The translations under genes and the position numbers were made by a program. From Bacillota bacterium (lineage in GTDB: Bacteria; Bacillota; Clostridia; Christensenellales; Aristaeellaceae), in NCBI GenBank assembly GCA_023436585.1, contig JAEZIN010000001.1:1-59524 (forward strand): a stretch of 59,524 nucleotides of DNA. Direction: 5' to 3'. This document shows positions 43,057 through 50,934 of this stretch, piece after piece (position 1 is the first letter of the stretch; every line of letters starts with the position of its first letter). The notes under the pieces were generated by a model. It was not told the origin of the DNA. It saw only the letters and a list, made by a program, of their open reading frames with translations, and ran no database searches.

Positions 43057-44193
43057 ATGCGCGGCCTGCCTGACATCTCGCAACTGAAAACGCCCTGCTA
43101 CTTGATTGACGAGGCGGGCATCCGGCGCAACCTGGAGGTTTTGCAAAAGGTTGCAAAGGAGTGCGGCGCGAAGATTTTGCTTGCGCAAAAGGCCTTCTCC
43201 ATGTTCCGGCTGTACCCCTTGATGGCAGCGTATTTGCAGGGCACCACCGCCAGCGGGCTTCATGAGGCCAGGCTCGGCCACGACCATTTCGGGGGTGAGA
43301 CACACATCTTCTCCCCCGCTTTTGATGAAAGCACCTTTGACGAAGTGGCTTCCCTGTGCGGTCACATCGTGTTCAATTCCTTCGCCCAGTGGGAAAGGTT
43401 CGGAAAACGGGCTGTCAAGGCCGGTGTATCCTGCGGCATGCGCATCAACCCCGCCCATTCCACCCAGGAGCACGACATCTATGACCCCTGTGCGCCCGGC
43501 TCCAGGCTTGGGGTATTGCGGGAGCATTTCCGCGAGGATTTGCTGGAGGGGTTGGAAGGGCTGCATTTCCACTGCCTGTGTCAGCAGGATTCCGATGCGC
43601 TGGAAGAAACACTTGAAGCTGTGGAAGAAAAGTTTGGGGCATTCCTGCCCCGCTTAAAGTGGGTCAATTTCGGCGGCGGCCACCACATCACCAAACCCGG
43701 CTATGACATTCCACGGCTGGTACGTTTGGTAAAGGAATTTGCCGCGAAGTATGATGTGACCGTGTACTTGGAGCCCGGCGAGGCCGTGGCGCTGAACGCG
43801 GGCTATCTTATCACCTCGGTGATGGATGTGGTGCACAACAGCCTGCCCATCGCCATCCTGGATACGTCCGCCACCTGCCACATGCCCGACGTGCTGGAAA
43901 TGCCCTACCGCCCGCCGCTTTTGAACGCCGGGCTGCAAGGTGAAAAAGCCCTCACCTTCCGCTTGGCCGGGCCTACATGTTTAGCCGGCGATGTGATTGG
44001 GGATTTCTCCTTTGACAAACCCCTTATAACAGGCGACCGGCTGGTGTTTGCCGATATGGCCATCTACACCATGGTGAAGAACAATACCTTCAACGGTATG
44101 AACCTGCCCGACATTCTGCTTTGGCGGGAGGATGGAGAGATCGAATTGGTGCGAAGCTTCACCTACGAAGATTTCAAGATGAGGCTGTCGTAA
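43057..44193 (+). CDS. nspC: Carboxynorspermidine/carboxyspermidine decarboxylase
   Basis: Fold-type III PLP decarboxylase of 378 aa that removes CO2 from carboxy(nor)spermidine. The PLP lysine is Lys45 in LLAQKAFSMF. The TASGLHEARLG, VNFGGGHHITKPGYD and LEPGEAVALNAGYL segments match the NspC/CASDC family, as does the late TCLAGDVIGDF with its active-site Cys. It starts one base after the dehydrogenase stop and is the last gene before a terminator. Diaminopimelate decarboxylase is excluded by context and by these motifs. Confidence 0.93.
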   Translation: MRGLPDISQLKTPCYLIDEAGIRRNLEVLQKVAKECGAKILLAQKAFSMFRLYPLMAAYLQGTTASGLHEARLGHDHFGGETHIFSPAFDESTFDEVASLCGHIVFNSFAQWERFGKRAVKAGVSCGMRINPAHSTQEHDIYDPCAPGSRLGVLREHFREDLLEGLEGLHFHCLCQQDSDALEETLEAVEEKFGAFLPRLKWVNFGGGHHITKPGYDIPRLVRLVKEFAAKYDVTVYLEPGEAVALNAGYLITSVMDVVHNSLPIAILDTSATCHMPDVLEMPYRPPLLNAGLQGEKALTFRLAGPTCLAGDVIGDFSFDKPLITGDRLVFADMAIYTMVKNNTFNGMNLPDILLWREDGEIELVRSFTYEDFKMRLS

Positions 44194-44207
44194 AAAGATA
44201 ACCGGGC

Positions 44208-44243
44208 AAACGCCGCATTCCTTGGCAGGATGCGGTGTTTTTC
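44208..44243 (+). terminator. Terminator of the polyamine operon
   Basis: ACGCCGCATTCC pairs with GGATGCGGTGT around a short loop and is followed by TTTTTC. It lies 15 bp after the decarboxylase stop. Confidence 0.82.
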
Positions 44244-44277
44244 TTGGCAAAATGCTATGCTGATGGCCCTTGCGGCG

Positions 44278-44306
44278 TTGCCCCCGTTTCTATTTGATGC
44301 TATAAT
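44278..44306 (+). promoter_or_regulatory. Promoter of the ecf-truA operon
   Basis: TTGCCC (44278-44283), a 17-bp spacer and a perfect TATAAT (44301-44306), 44 bp upstream of the ecfA1 start. Confidence 0.6.
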
Positions 44307-44350
44307 GAGCGTTGATACTCAAACCTATTGACTACTTCAAAGGAGCAGCT

Positions 44351-45199
44351 ATGGTTAAGGAAATCCGGGTGGATGCGCAAAACGTATCCTACGCCTATGA
44401 GGATGCCGAGCAAAGCGCCCTTACACATATTGATTTCAAGGCAGAAAAAGGCGAGTTCGTGGCTGTACTGGGCCATAACGGCTCCGGCAAAAGTACGCTG
44501 GCCAAATTGATCAACGCTTTGTACCTGCCCACCGAGGGCCGTGTGCTGGTGTGCGGGCTGGATACCGCGAAGGAGAAGGAAACGTGGGTCATCCGCCAGC
44601 ATGCGGGCATGGTGTTCCAAAATCCGGATAATCAGATTGTTGCGACCGTTGTCCGGGAGGATGTGGCCTTTGGCCTGGAGAACCTGGGTGTGCCTACGGA
44701 GGAAATGATCCCCCGCATCGACGCGGCGCTTGAGGCCGTGCGCATGACGGACTTTGCGGCTACCGCGCCGCACATGCTCTCCGGCGGTCAAAAGCAGCGG
44801 GTGGCCATTGCCGGCATTCTGGCCATGCAGCCGGATGTGCTGGTGCTGGACGAGGCCACCGCCATGCTGGACCCCACCGGCCGGCAGGAAGTGCTGGAGA
44901 CGGTTCGCAAATTAAACCGCGAGCACGGAATCACCGTGATCTGGATCACCCACTTCATGGAGGAAGCGGCGCTTGCCGACCGGGTGGTGGTGATGTCCGA
45001 CGGACAGATCGTGCTTTCCGATACGCCCCGCAGCGTGTTCCAGTGTGTGGATACGCTTCGAAAGCTCCAGTTGGATGTGCCGCCCATGGCAGAGTTGAAC
45101 CAGGAATTGATCGGCGAGGGGATGTCCCTTTCCGCCGGCATATTGACCGTAGAAGAAATGGTTCGGGAGTTGACGGAGAAATTATGCCCATCCAAATAG
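44351..45199 (+). CDS. ecfA1: ECF transporter ATPase EcfA1
   Basis: One of the two ATPases of the energy-coupling-factor module that drives uptake of vitamins or metal ions through exchangeable S-components. The 282-aa product has Walker A GHNGSGKST (41-49), Q-loop MVFQNPDNQIV, signature LSGGQKQRVAIAG, Walker B VLVLDEATAMLD and the switch His in WITHFMEEA. AAAGGAG lies before the ATG at 44351. Its last 16 nt overlap ecfA2. Confidence 0.93.
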   Translation: MVKEIRVDAQNVSYAYEDAEQSALTHIDFKAEKGEFVAVLGHNGSGKSTLAKLINALYLPTEGRVLVCGLDTAKEKETWVIRQHAGMVFQNPDNQIVATVVREDVAFGLENLGVPTEEMIPRIDAALEAVRMTDFAATAPHMLSGGQKQRVAIAGILAMQPDVLVLDEATAMLDPTGRQEVLETVRKLNREHGITVIWITHFMEEAALADRVVVMSDGQIVLSDTPRSVFQCVDTLRKLQLDVPPMAELNQELIGEGMSLSAGILTVEEMVRELTEKLCPSK

Positions 45200-46047
45200 A
45201 GAATCTGACACATACCTATATGCCCGGCAGCCCCTTTCAGGCAACCGCCATCAGGGATATTTCCCTGACCATATCGGATGGTGAATTCCTTGGCGTCATC
45301 GGCCATACGGGATCAGGCAAATCCACGCTGGTGCAGCATCTCAACGGGCTGCTAACGCCCTCCTCCGGCCGTGTGCTGGTGAATGGGGCGGATGTGTTTG
45401 CCAAGGAAACGAACCGGAAGTCCATCCGTCAGCAGGTAGGGCTTGTGTTCCAGTATCCGGAACACCAGCTGTTTGAGGAGACGGTGGAAAAGGACATCGC
45501 CTTCGGTCCCAAGAACCTGGGCCTATCTCAGGAGGAAATAGCCAGCCGCGTGCGGGAGGCCTGTGTTCAGGTGGGCATTTCGTTTGAGGAATGCGGCCAG
45601 CGCTCTCCCTTCGAGCTGTCCGGCGGACAGATGCGCAGGGTCGCCATCGCCGGCGTGCTGGCCATGCGGCCCAAGGTGCTCGTGTTGGACGAGCCTACCG
45701 CGGGGCTGGACCCTGCCGGGCGGGACAGCATATTGTCCATGGTCAAGGAGCTTCACGCGGCGGGAAACCTGACTGTGATCATGGTCACCCACAGCATGGA
45801 TGACATCTCCCGCCTGGCCACGCGGCTTGTGGTTTTGTCTAAGGGGACATTGGTTTTGGATGGCACTCCAAGGGAAATATTCTCCCACGTGGAGGAGATG
45901 GAAGGCTACGGCCTGGGTGTGCCCCAGGCGGCCAAGCTGAACTACCTTTTGCGCAAGGCGGGCGTTGGGCTGCCTGATGATTTGTATACCCTGCCGGAGG
46001 TTCGGGACCATATCCTCCGCCTGTGGAAGGAGGCAGGATCATGCTGA
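45184..46047 (+). CDS. ecfA2: ECF transporter ATPase EcfA2
   Basis: Second ATPase, 287 aa: Walker A GHTGSGKST, Q-loop LVFQYPEHQLFEETV, signature LSGGQMRRVAIAG, Walker B VLVLDEPTAGLD, and a C-terminal extension typical of the EcfA2 type. The YPEHQLFE Q-loop is the usual EcfA2 form. It starts inside ecfA1 and overlaps ecfT by 7 nt. Confidence 0.93.
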   Translation: MPIQIENLTHTYMPGSPFQATAIRDISLTISDGEFLGVIGHTGSGKSTLVQHLNGLLTPSSGRVLVNGADVFAKETNRKSIRQQVGLVFQYPEHQLFEETVEKDIAFGPKNLGLSQEEIASRVREACVQVGISFEECGQRSPFELSGGQMRRVAIAGVLAMRPKVLVLDEPTAGLDPAGRDSILSMVKELHAAGNLTVIMVTHSMDDISRLATRLVVLSKGTLVLDGTPREIFSHVEEMEGYGLGVPQAAKLNYLLRKAGVGLPDDLYTLPEVRDHILRLWKEAGSC

Positions 46048-46844
46048 GCAACATCACCCTGGGCCAATACTATCCCGGCAACAGCGTCATCCACCGGCTT
46101 GATCCCAGGATCAAGATCGCTCTGTCCATCGCTTTCATCGTGGCCATCTTTCTGGTTCAGAATTTGCTGGGCTATGGGCTGGCGCTATTGTATATCCTGC
46201 TTACGGTCCGTTTGTCCACGGTGCCTTTTAAAATGCTGATGCGGGGCATCAAACCGCTTCGGTTTATATTGATATTGACTTTTATCCTGAACCTGTTCTT
46301 TTCCACCGGCGAAACGGTGATTTTTAAGCTCTGGATTATTACCGTCACCTGGGAAGGCCTTTCCATGGCGGTGCACTTTTCGCTGCGGCTGGTATTCCTG
46401 GTGCTGGGCACAAGTCTTTTGACGCTCACCACTTCACCCGTGGCGCTGGCCGATGGGCTGGAGCTTTTGCTGTCACCTTTGAAGGTGATCCGCTTTCCTG
46501 CCCATGAGTTGGCCATGATGATGACCATCGCGCTGCGCTTCATTCCTACCCTTCTGGAGGAGGCCGACAAGATCATGAAGGCGCAGATGGCCAGGGGCGC
46601 GGATTTTGAATCCGGCAACCTCCTGGCCCGCGCCAGGGCTATGGTGCCGCTTCTTGTGCCGCTGTTTGTAAGCGCCTTCCGGCGCGCATCCGATCTGGCC
46701 ATGGCCATGGAGGCCAGGTGCTACCATGGCGGCGAGAACAGAACTCGTTTGCGGGTTTTGAAGGTGACCCGGCTGGATGGGTATGCCAGCCTTGTGACTC
46801 TGGGTCTGATTGCCTTGATCGTGCTGGAGGGTATCCTCCTATGA
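46041..46844 (+). CDS. ecfT: ECF transporter transmembrane protein EcfT
   Basis: Membrane coupling subunit of 267 aa. It has about five to six hydrophobic helices and the two coupling motifs near the C-terminus: ARG (in MKAQMARGADF) and ARC (in AMAMEARCYHGG), which contact the two ATPases. AAGGAGG lies before the ATG at 46041. It overlaps truA by 4 nt. No S-component gene is in the window, as expected for the shared group II type. Confidence 0.93.
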   Translation: MLSNITLGQYYPGNSVIHRLDPRIKIALSIAFIVAIFLVQNLLGYGLALLYILLTVRLSTVPFKMLMRGIKPLRFILILTFILNLFFSTGETVIFKLWIITVTWEGLSMAVHFSLRLVFLVLGTSLLTLTTSPVALADGLELLLSPLKVIRFPAHELAMMMTIALRFIPTLLEEADKIMKAQMARGADFESGNLLARARAMVPLLVPLFVSAFRRASDLAMAMEARCYHGGENRTRLRVLKVTRLDGYASLVTLGLIALIVLEGILL

Positions 46845-47608
46845 GGGGCGAGGACCGCCCCATAAGGCGCGTGCTTTTAACCGTCTCCTACGATGGTACC
46901 GGTTATTCCGGCTGGCAGCGGCAGGAGAACGCCATGAGCGTGCAGCAGCGGCTGGAGGAAGCGCTGAATAAAGCCCTTGGCGTGAAGACCGCCGTGACCG
47001 GGGCCAGCCGTACCGACGCTGGCGTGCACGCGCTTTCGCAGGCGGCACATTTTGATACAAACAGCACCATCCCCGATGAAAAGTTTCCGTTTGTACTGAA
47101 TAACCTTTTGCCATATGATATCCGGGTCACAGGCGCCAGGCCTGTGACGGCGGATTTTCACGCCCGGTTTTCCACCCGGGGTAAAACTTACACCTACCGT
47201 ATGTACAACGCGCCGCACGCCTCTGCGCTATACCGGAATCTTACCGCCCATGTGCCGGTGCACCTGGATGAATTGCTAATGGACAATGCGGTCAAGCAGG
47301 TTTTGGGCACTCATGACTTTAAAGCCTTTGCGGCGGCCGGGGGCAGCGCAAAGACAACGGTACGCACGATTACAGATGCAAAAGTAACCCGCCAGGGGGA
47401 GCTCGTGACGCTTACCGTATCGGGCAGCGCATTCCTGTACAACATGGTGCGAATCCTGGCCGGTACGCTGATTGAAATCGGCCAGGGCAGCCTTGATCCG
47501 AATGTACTGACGGAAGCATTGGGAACCGGGAACAGGCTTGTGCTGGGGCCAACTGCGCCGCCCCAGGGGTTGGAGCTGACACGAGTAGAATATGATATTG
47601 TTGGATAG
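46841..47608 (+). CDS. truA: tRNA pseudouridine synthase A
   Basis: Modifies U38-40 in the tRNA anticodon stem. The 255-aa product has catalytic Asp59 in GASRTDAGVHAL, the N-terminal VSYDGTGYSGWQRQ and the C-terminal FLYNMVRILAGTLIEIGQG. Its start overlaps ecfT by 4 nt. The last 87 nt are duplicated 199 bp downstream. In many Firmicutes rplM and rpsI follow; here a repeat and transposase region follows instead. Confidence 0.95.
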   Translation: MRGEDRPIRRVLLTVSYDGTGYSGWQRQENAMSVQQRLEEALNKALGVKTAVTGASRTDAGVHALSQAAHFDTNSTIPDEKFPFVLNNLLPYDIRVTGARPVTADFHARFSTRGKTYTYRMYNAPHASALYRNLTAHVPVHLDELLMDNAVKQVLGTHDFKAFAAAGGSAKTTVRTITDAKVTRQGELVTLTVSGSAFLYNMVRILAGTLIEIGQGSLDPNVLTEALGTGNRLVLGPTAPPQGLELTRVEYDIVG

Positions 47609-47892
47609 CGGTGATGGGTTGTTTCGGGCGAACGCAGTTCGCCCCTACAGTTTGTTGTATTCCGTATAAGGTGTTGCGTCGTGCGTAGGGGCGAACTGTG
47701 TTCGCCTGGTGGAAGCTCTTGAAACCGGGAACAGGCATGTGCTGGGGCCAACTGCGCCGCCCCAGGGGTTGGAGCTGACACGAGTAGAATATGATATTGT
47801 TGGATAGCGGTGATGGGTTGTTTCGGGCGAACGCAGTTCGCCCCTACAGAATGTTGTATTCCGAATAATGTGTTGCGTCGTGCGTAGGGGCG
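47522..47892. repeat. 199-bp tandem duplication including the truA 3' end
   Basis: Positions 47522-47720 are repeated from 47721 at an offset of 199 bp. The copies are nearly identical through the truA tail, the stop and two REP palindromes, and they diverge near 47893. The second copy holds the last 29 truA codons as a headless fragment (47721-47807), which is not translatable by itself. The few differences suggest a recent event. Confidence 0.85.
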
Positions 47893-47960
47893 AGACAATG
47901 TAGGGGCGAACTGTGTTCGCCCGTTTTTGTTACAGCCCTTCCTGAAGTTTGTAATTCCTG
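47609..47960. repeat. REP palindromes (family A) between truA and the RAYT gene
   Basis: Four 24-bp palindromes of consensus GTAGGGGCGAAC-YG-GTTCGCCCG lie at 47625-47648, 47685-47708, 47824-47847 and 47900-47923, in alternating orientation, plus a 10-bp fragment at 47884. Some copies come from the 199-bp duplication. Further copies lie inside the transposase gene and, as a variant, at 56754-56829. Confidence 0.85.
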
Positions 47961-48509
47961 TCATATGGACCTATTCACTATAAAACAATCTTCTTCCCAT
48001 TTTGCCGGGTTAGTATCTATGTATTGCCATGCCTCTTGATAAGCTTTCTCATTTCTGATGATTCTATCGTAGAATGATTTCTGCCATATTGATAAGCCTG
48101 TTTGTTTTGTTATGGAACCTTTGAATTGTTTAATGATCCGCGACAATGTAGGGCCGAACTGTGTTCGCCCGCATTCATCCGGCGCGAGAAAAATAATCAT
48201 ATGAATATGGTCGTGCATGATGCAGTATTTATCAACAGTAACATTTTCATAGATGGTGTTTAGTTTTTGCACTTCATTGTCTATTGTCTTTTCAATATTG
48301 GATAACGTTGGTGGCTCATTCGGGCGAACACAGTTCGCCCCTACATTTTCCCACAACAATGCATTCTTGTCAGCAACACATATTGTTACAAAATACGCAC
48401 CGCAGGAAGAATAATCATATCCTTCTAACCGTATTCTTTTTCGCTGTATAAGGTCCAAAGCATCATCTCCTGTTGTCAACGTAGGGGCGAACTGCGTTCG
48501 CCTGTTCAA
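47961..48509 (-). CDS. REP-associated tyrosine transposase (RAYT, Y1/HUH family)
   Basis: The product is 182 aa. It shows the Y1 transposase core: IRLEGYDYSSCGAYFVTICV at the N-terminus, the HUH motif in YCIMHDHIHMIIF (about residues 95-107) and the Tyr-containing helix IWQKSFYDRIIRNEKAY (about 140-157) followed by YIDTNPAKWEEDCF. RAYTs cut and move REP palindromes as single-stranded DNA, and REPs flank this gene. Three REP copies also lie inside the frame and are translated: RTQFAPTL at the N-terminus, VGANCVRP after residue 55 and GRTQFGPTL before the Tyr helix. The start is a TTG at 48509 with no strong Shine-Dalgarno, so the original N-terminus may have been replaced. Whether it is still active is open. 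Confidence 0.85.
   Translation of the reverse strand: MNRRTQFAPTLTTGDDALDLIQRKRIRLEGYDYSSCGAYFVTICVADKNALLWENVGANCVRPNEPPTLSNIEKTIDNEVQKLNTIYENVTVDKYCIMHDHIHMIIFLAPDECGRTQFGPTLSRIIKQFKGSITKQTGLSIWQKSFYDRIIRNEKAYQEAWQYIDTNPAKWEEDCFIVNRSI
48148..48504. repeat. Three REP palindromes inside the RAYT reading frame
   Basis: Copies lie at 48148-48171 (one base off the consensus), 48321-48344 (opposite orientation) and 48481-48504. Each keeps the transposase frame open. Confidence 0.85.
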
Positions 48510-48645
48510 TCATCTCATTATCTGCGCGCAGCTTACCACGATGAAACTATTTCTTCAAGAATGAATTACTCTCTATGTCTGTATCCTGTCATGTTTTTCA
48601 CGGCTTGGACATATGCTCCTGTACAAACACTTGGGAGGTTAGAAT

Positions 48646-48915
48646 ATGCAGGAGTACATAGCCCAGCGGTGCATGTGTATTGCGGAGTACATCATCGAAA
48701 CGAAGGCCACGGTAAGGCAGGCGGCGCAGAAGTTTGGCGTATCCAAATCCTCCGTGCACAAGGACATGGGGGAGCGCTTGCCCCATGTACACGACGCTTT
48801 GGCCAAGGAAGTGGCGCAGGTACTGGCCTATAACAAGGCTGTTCGCCATCTTCGTGGAGGCGCGGCGACGCGGGAAAAGTACAAGGGCATGCGGGATGAC
48901 CAGCCCGAGAAGTGA
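48646..48915 (+). CDS. spoIIID: Sporulation transcriptional regulator SpoIIID
   Basis: Mother-cell regulator acting with SigE in endospore formation. The 89-aa length is typical. The helix-turn-helix TVRQAAQKFGVSKSSVHKDM (about residues 22-41) is the SpoIIID signature, followed by the RLP-x-VHDALAKEV-x-VLAYNKAVRHLRGG basic C-terminus used for DNA binding. GGGAGG lies before the ATG. The neighbouring mbl-type gene is arranged as in Bacillus. It shows that the host genome is from an endospore-forming lineage. Confidence 0.95.
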   Translation: MQEYIAQRCMCIAEYIIETKATVRQAAQKFGVSKSSVHKDMGERLPHVHDALAKEVAQVLAYNKAVRHLRGGAATREKYKGMRDDQPEK

Positions 48916-49052
48916 GGATTTGGCTTTGACGGGATCCCCGTTTCGGTCAAAAAGAAGGAATAATACGCCAAAGCGTAGAATATTACCCGTTAGCATTGCG
49001 CAAATGACTCGTATATGCGCAAATCCATCGCGGGAAAGGGCGCTTTCTACCT

Positions 49053-50081
49053 ATGGCGGCATACAGCGATATCGGCATCGATTTGGGTACGTCCAACGTG
49101 CTGGTATATATGAAGGGAAAAGGCATCGTGCTTCGGGAGCCAGCCGTGGTGGCCATCGACCGGGACAGCCGGCAGGTGCTCGCCATCGGGGATGAAGCCC
49201 GGCGCATGCTTGGCCGTACGCCCAGCACGATTTTGGCCATCCGTCCCCTTCGGGAGGGTGTCATATCCGATTTTGAGCTGACCAGCGAGATGCTTCGCTA
49301 TTTCGTGACGAAAGTCATCGGCAGGCGTTACTTCTCCCGGCCCCTGGCGGTAGTGTCGCTGCCCAGCGGCGTCAATGAGGTGGAGAAGCGCTCCATCATT
49401 TCCACCATGTTTGACGCGGGCATGCGCCGTACCCAACTGTTGGACCGGCCTGTGGCGGCGGCCATCGGCGCCGGGCTGGATTTGAATGAGGCTTACGGCT
49501 CCATGATCGTGGATGTGTCCGCCGGCGTTACGGACATCGCCGTCCTATCCATGGGCCAGGTGGTGGTCAGCGACCTGAGCAAAACGGGCGGCGACCGTTT
49601 TGACGATGCCATCATCCGGTATTTGAGGCGCAAGCACAACCTGCTCATCGGCGAACGGACTGCCGAGGAACTGAAGATCACCATTGGCTCCGCCGTGCCC
49701 CGCACCGAGCAGCTGTATATGGAGGTCACAGGCCGCAACCTTCTCACCGGGCTGCCCAAAACGATCCGGGTGACATCTGATGAGATCACCGAGGCGCTGG
49801 ACGAGCCGCTGCAGGCGTTTATCGAAAGCATCCATGCCGTATTGGAGCGTACACCCGCGGAACTGGCCGCCGATATATTCGAGGCGGGTATTCTCTTCAC
49901 CGGCGGCGGTGCTGAATTGATGGGCCTGTGCGAGGCCGTTTCCACCGCTTTGAAGGTCACCTGCGCGGCGGCGGATGATCCGCAAAACTGCGTGGTGATG
50001 GGCTGCGGACGGGTGCTGGAAGAACCAAGGGCGCTTCGCCACTTCTTGGACAGCGGGAGAAGAAGGCTGTTCGCGAGATAA
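49053..50081 (+). CDS. mbl: Rod shape-determining protein, MreB/Mbl type
   Basis: Bacterial actin that directs lateral cell-wall synthesis. The 342-aa product has the phosphate-1 motif DIGIDLGTSNVLVYM (residues 6-20), the phosphate-2 motif IVDVSAGVTDIAVLS and the adenosine motif LFTGGGAELMGL. Position right after spoIIID suggests Mbl rather than MreB (normally next to mreC and mreD, absent here). GGGAAAGGG lies before the ATG. It is followed by a clear terminator. Confidence 0.88.
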   Translation: MAAYSDIGIDLGTSNVLVYMKGKGIVLREPAVVAIDRDSRQVLAIGDEARRMLGRTPSTILAIRPLREGVISDFELTSEMLRYFVTKVIGRRYFSRPLAVVSLPSGVNEVEKRSIISTMFDAGMRRTQLLDRPVAAAIGAGLDLNEAYGSMIVDVSAGVTDIAVLSMGQVVVSDLSKTGGDRFDDAIIRYLRRKHNLLIGERTAEELKITIGSAVPRTEQLYMEVTGRNLLTGLPKTIRVTSDEITEALDEPLQAFIESIHAVLERTPAELAADIFEAGILFTGGGAELMGLCEAVSTALKVTCAAADDPQNCVVMGCGRVLEEPRALRHFLDSGRRRLFAR

Positions 50082-50090
50082 TGTTTTACA

Positions 50091-50120
50091 AAAGGACCTG
50101 GCAATGGCCAGGCCCTTTTT
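50091..50120 (+). terminator. Terminator of mbl
   Basis: AAAAGGACCTGGC and GCCAGGCCCTTTT pair around a short loop and run into a seven-T tract. Confidence 0.85.
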
Positions 50121-50135
50121 TTGTACAGCGGTGTA

Positions 50136-50834
50136 TCAATAGAGCCAGCAAATGGATGCCTCTTGCGTGATCTCCATCCCCAGCTTTTTGTGCAGCGCGA
50201 CGGAGGCGTCATTCCCTTCCTTGATCTGGGCATAGGGGATGCGGCCCAGTGATTGCTGTCGAAGCATCATGGCCGTCTCCAGTTGATAGGCCAAGCCCTG
50301 CCTGCGGTAGGCGGGAAACACCTCCAGCAGCCCGATGCTGCCTTCGGGGTGGGTGCCGATAAAACCGGCTAGTTCTCCGTCAATATAAGCCCCCAGCATG
50401 CCTGCCTCCAACCGCTCCCGGATGTATTGCTCATCGGGGATGTTGGTATAGTGCTGTATCACGCTGGGCAGCTCCACCATCGATAAAGGCCTGATATCTG
50501 TACTTTCATCAAGTGCGGGTACAGGCTCCTCCTTCATCCAGGCAGCCTGATGGCAGGGCATGGTATGGTTAAGGGATAGGCGGCGCATCAATTCTTCTTT
50601 CAGATATGGCTGATGCAGAACCATTAGCGGAGTAAAATCTACCAGGGAGGATATTTTTTTCGCACTTTCCTCCGAAGCGGCGCTGAGCATGTAGATGCCG
50701 CCCGGTATATGGTAAATCAGCACGCCGTCCCCGCCTGCATACTTAACCTGCGCCTCCTTGAGCCGCAGGGGCTCCAGCATGTCCATATGCAAAAGACGGT
50801 CTTTTTCCAGATACTTTAGTGCTTCCAGCTGCAT
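50136..50834 (-). CDS. GNAT-family N-acetyltransferase
   Basis: The product is 232 aa. The C-terminal half has the GNAT fold: LGAYIDGELAGFIGTHPEGSIGLLEVFPAYRRQGLAYQLETAMM, in which V-P-A-Y-R-R-Q-G-L-A is the acetyl-CoA pyrophosphate loop, and then ASVALHKKLGM. The N-terminal half (about 1-120) is a second, less conserved domain as in FR47-like two-domain members. The ATG at 50834 has GGAGGAT upstream. It is convergent with mbl. Substrate unknown. Confidence 0.82.
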   Translation of the reverse strand: MQLEALKYLEKDRLLHMDMLEPLRLKEAQVKYAGGDGVLIYHIPGGIYMLSAASEESAKKISSLVDFTPLMVLHQPYLKEELMRRLSLNHTMPCHQAAWMKEEPVPALDESTDIRPLSMVELPSVIQHYTNIPDEQYIRERLEAGMLGAYIDGELAGFIGTHPEGSIGLLEVFPAYRRQGLAYQLETAMMLRQQSLGRIPYAQIKEGNDASVALHKKLGMEITQEASICWLY

Positions 50835-50892
50835 GGCATCCTCCGGTGATTGAAATAACCACAACAGTATACAGGTTTTGCCTGAAAAGAAA

Positions 50893-50926
50893 AAGGGGCC
50901 GCCGGCTATGCCGGCAGCCCCTTTCC
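50893..50926 (-). terminator. Terminator of the sugar ABC operon
   Basis: AAAGGGG(C/G)CTGCCGGC pairs with GCCGGCGGCCCCTTT around a short loop. On the minus strand it is followed by TTCTTTTC. It lies just after the binding-protein stop. Confidence 0.8.
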
Positions 50927-50934
50927 AGGGAAAT

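Noticed and set aside
47625..48504. Regularly recurring 24-bp repeats as a CRISPR array
   Set aside because: Spacing is irregular, orientation alternates and the repeats are palindromes inside and around a RAYT gene, so they are REPs.
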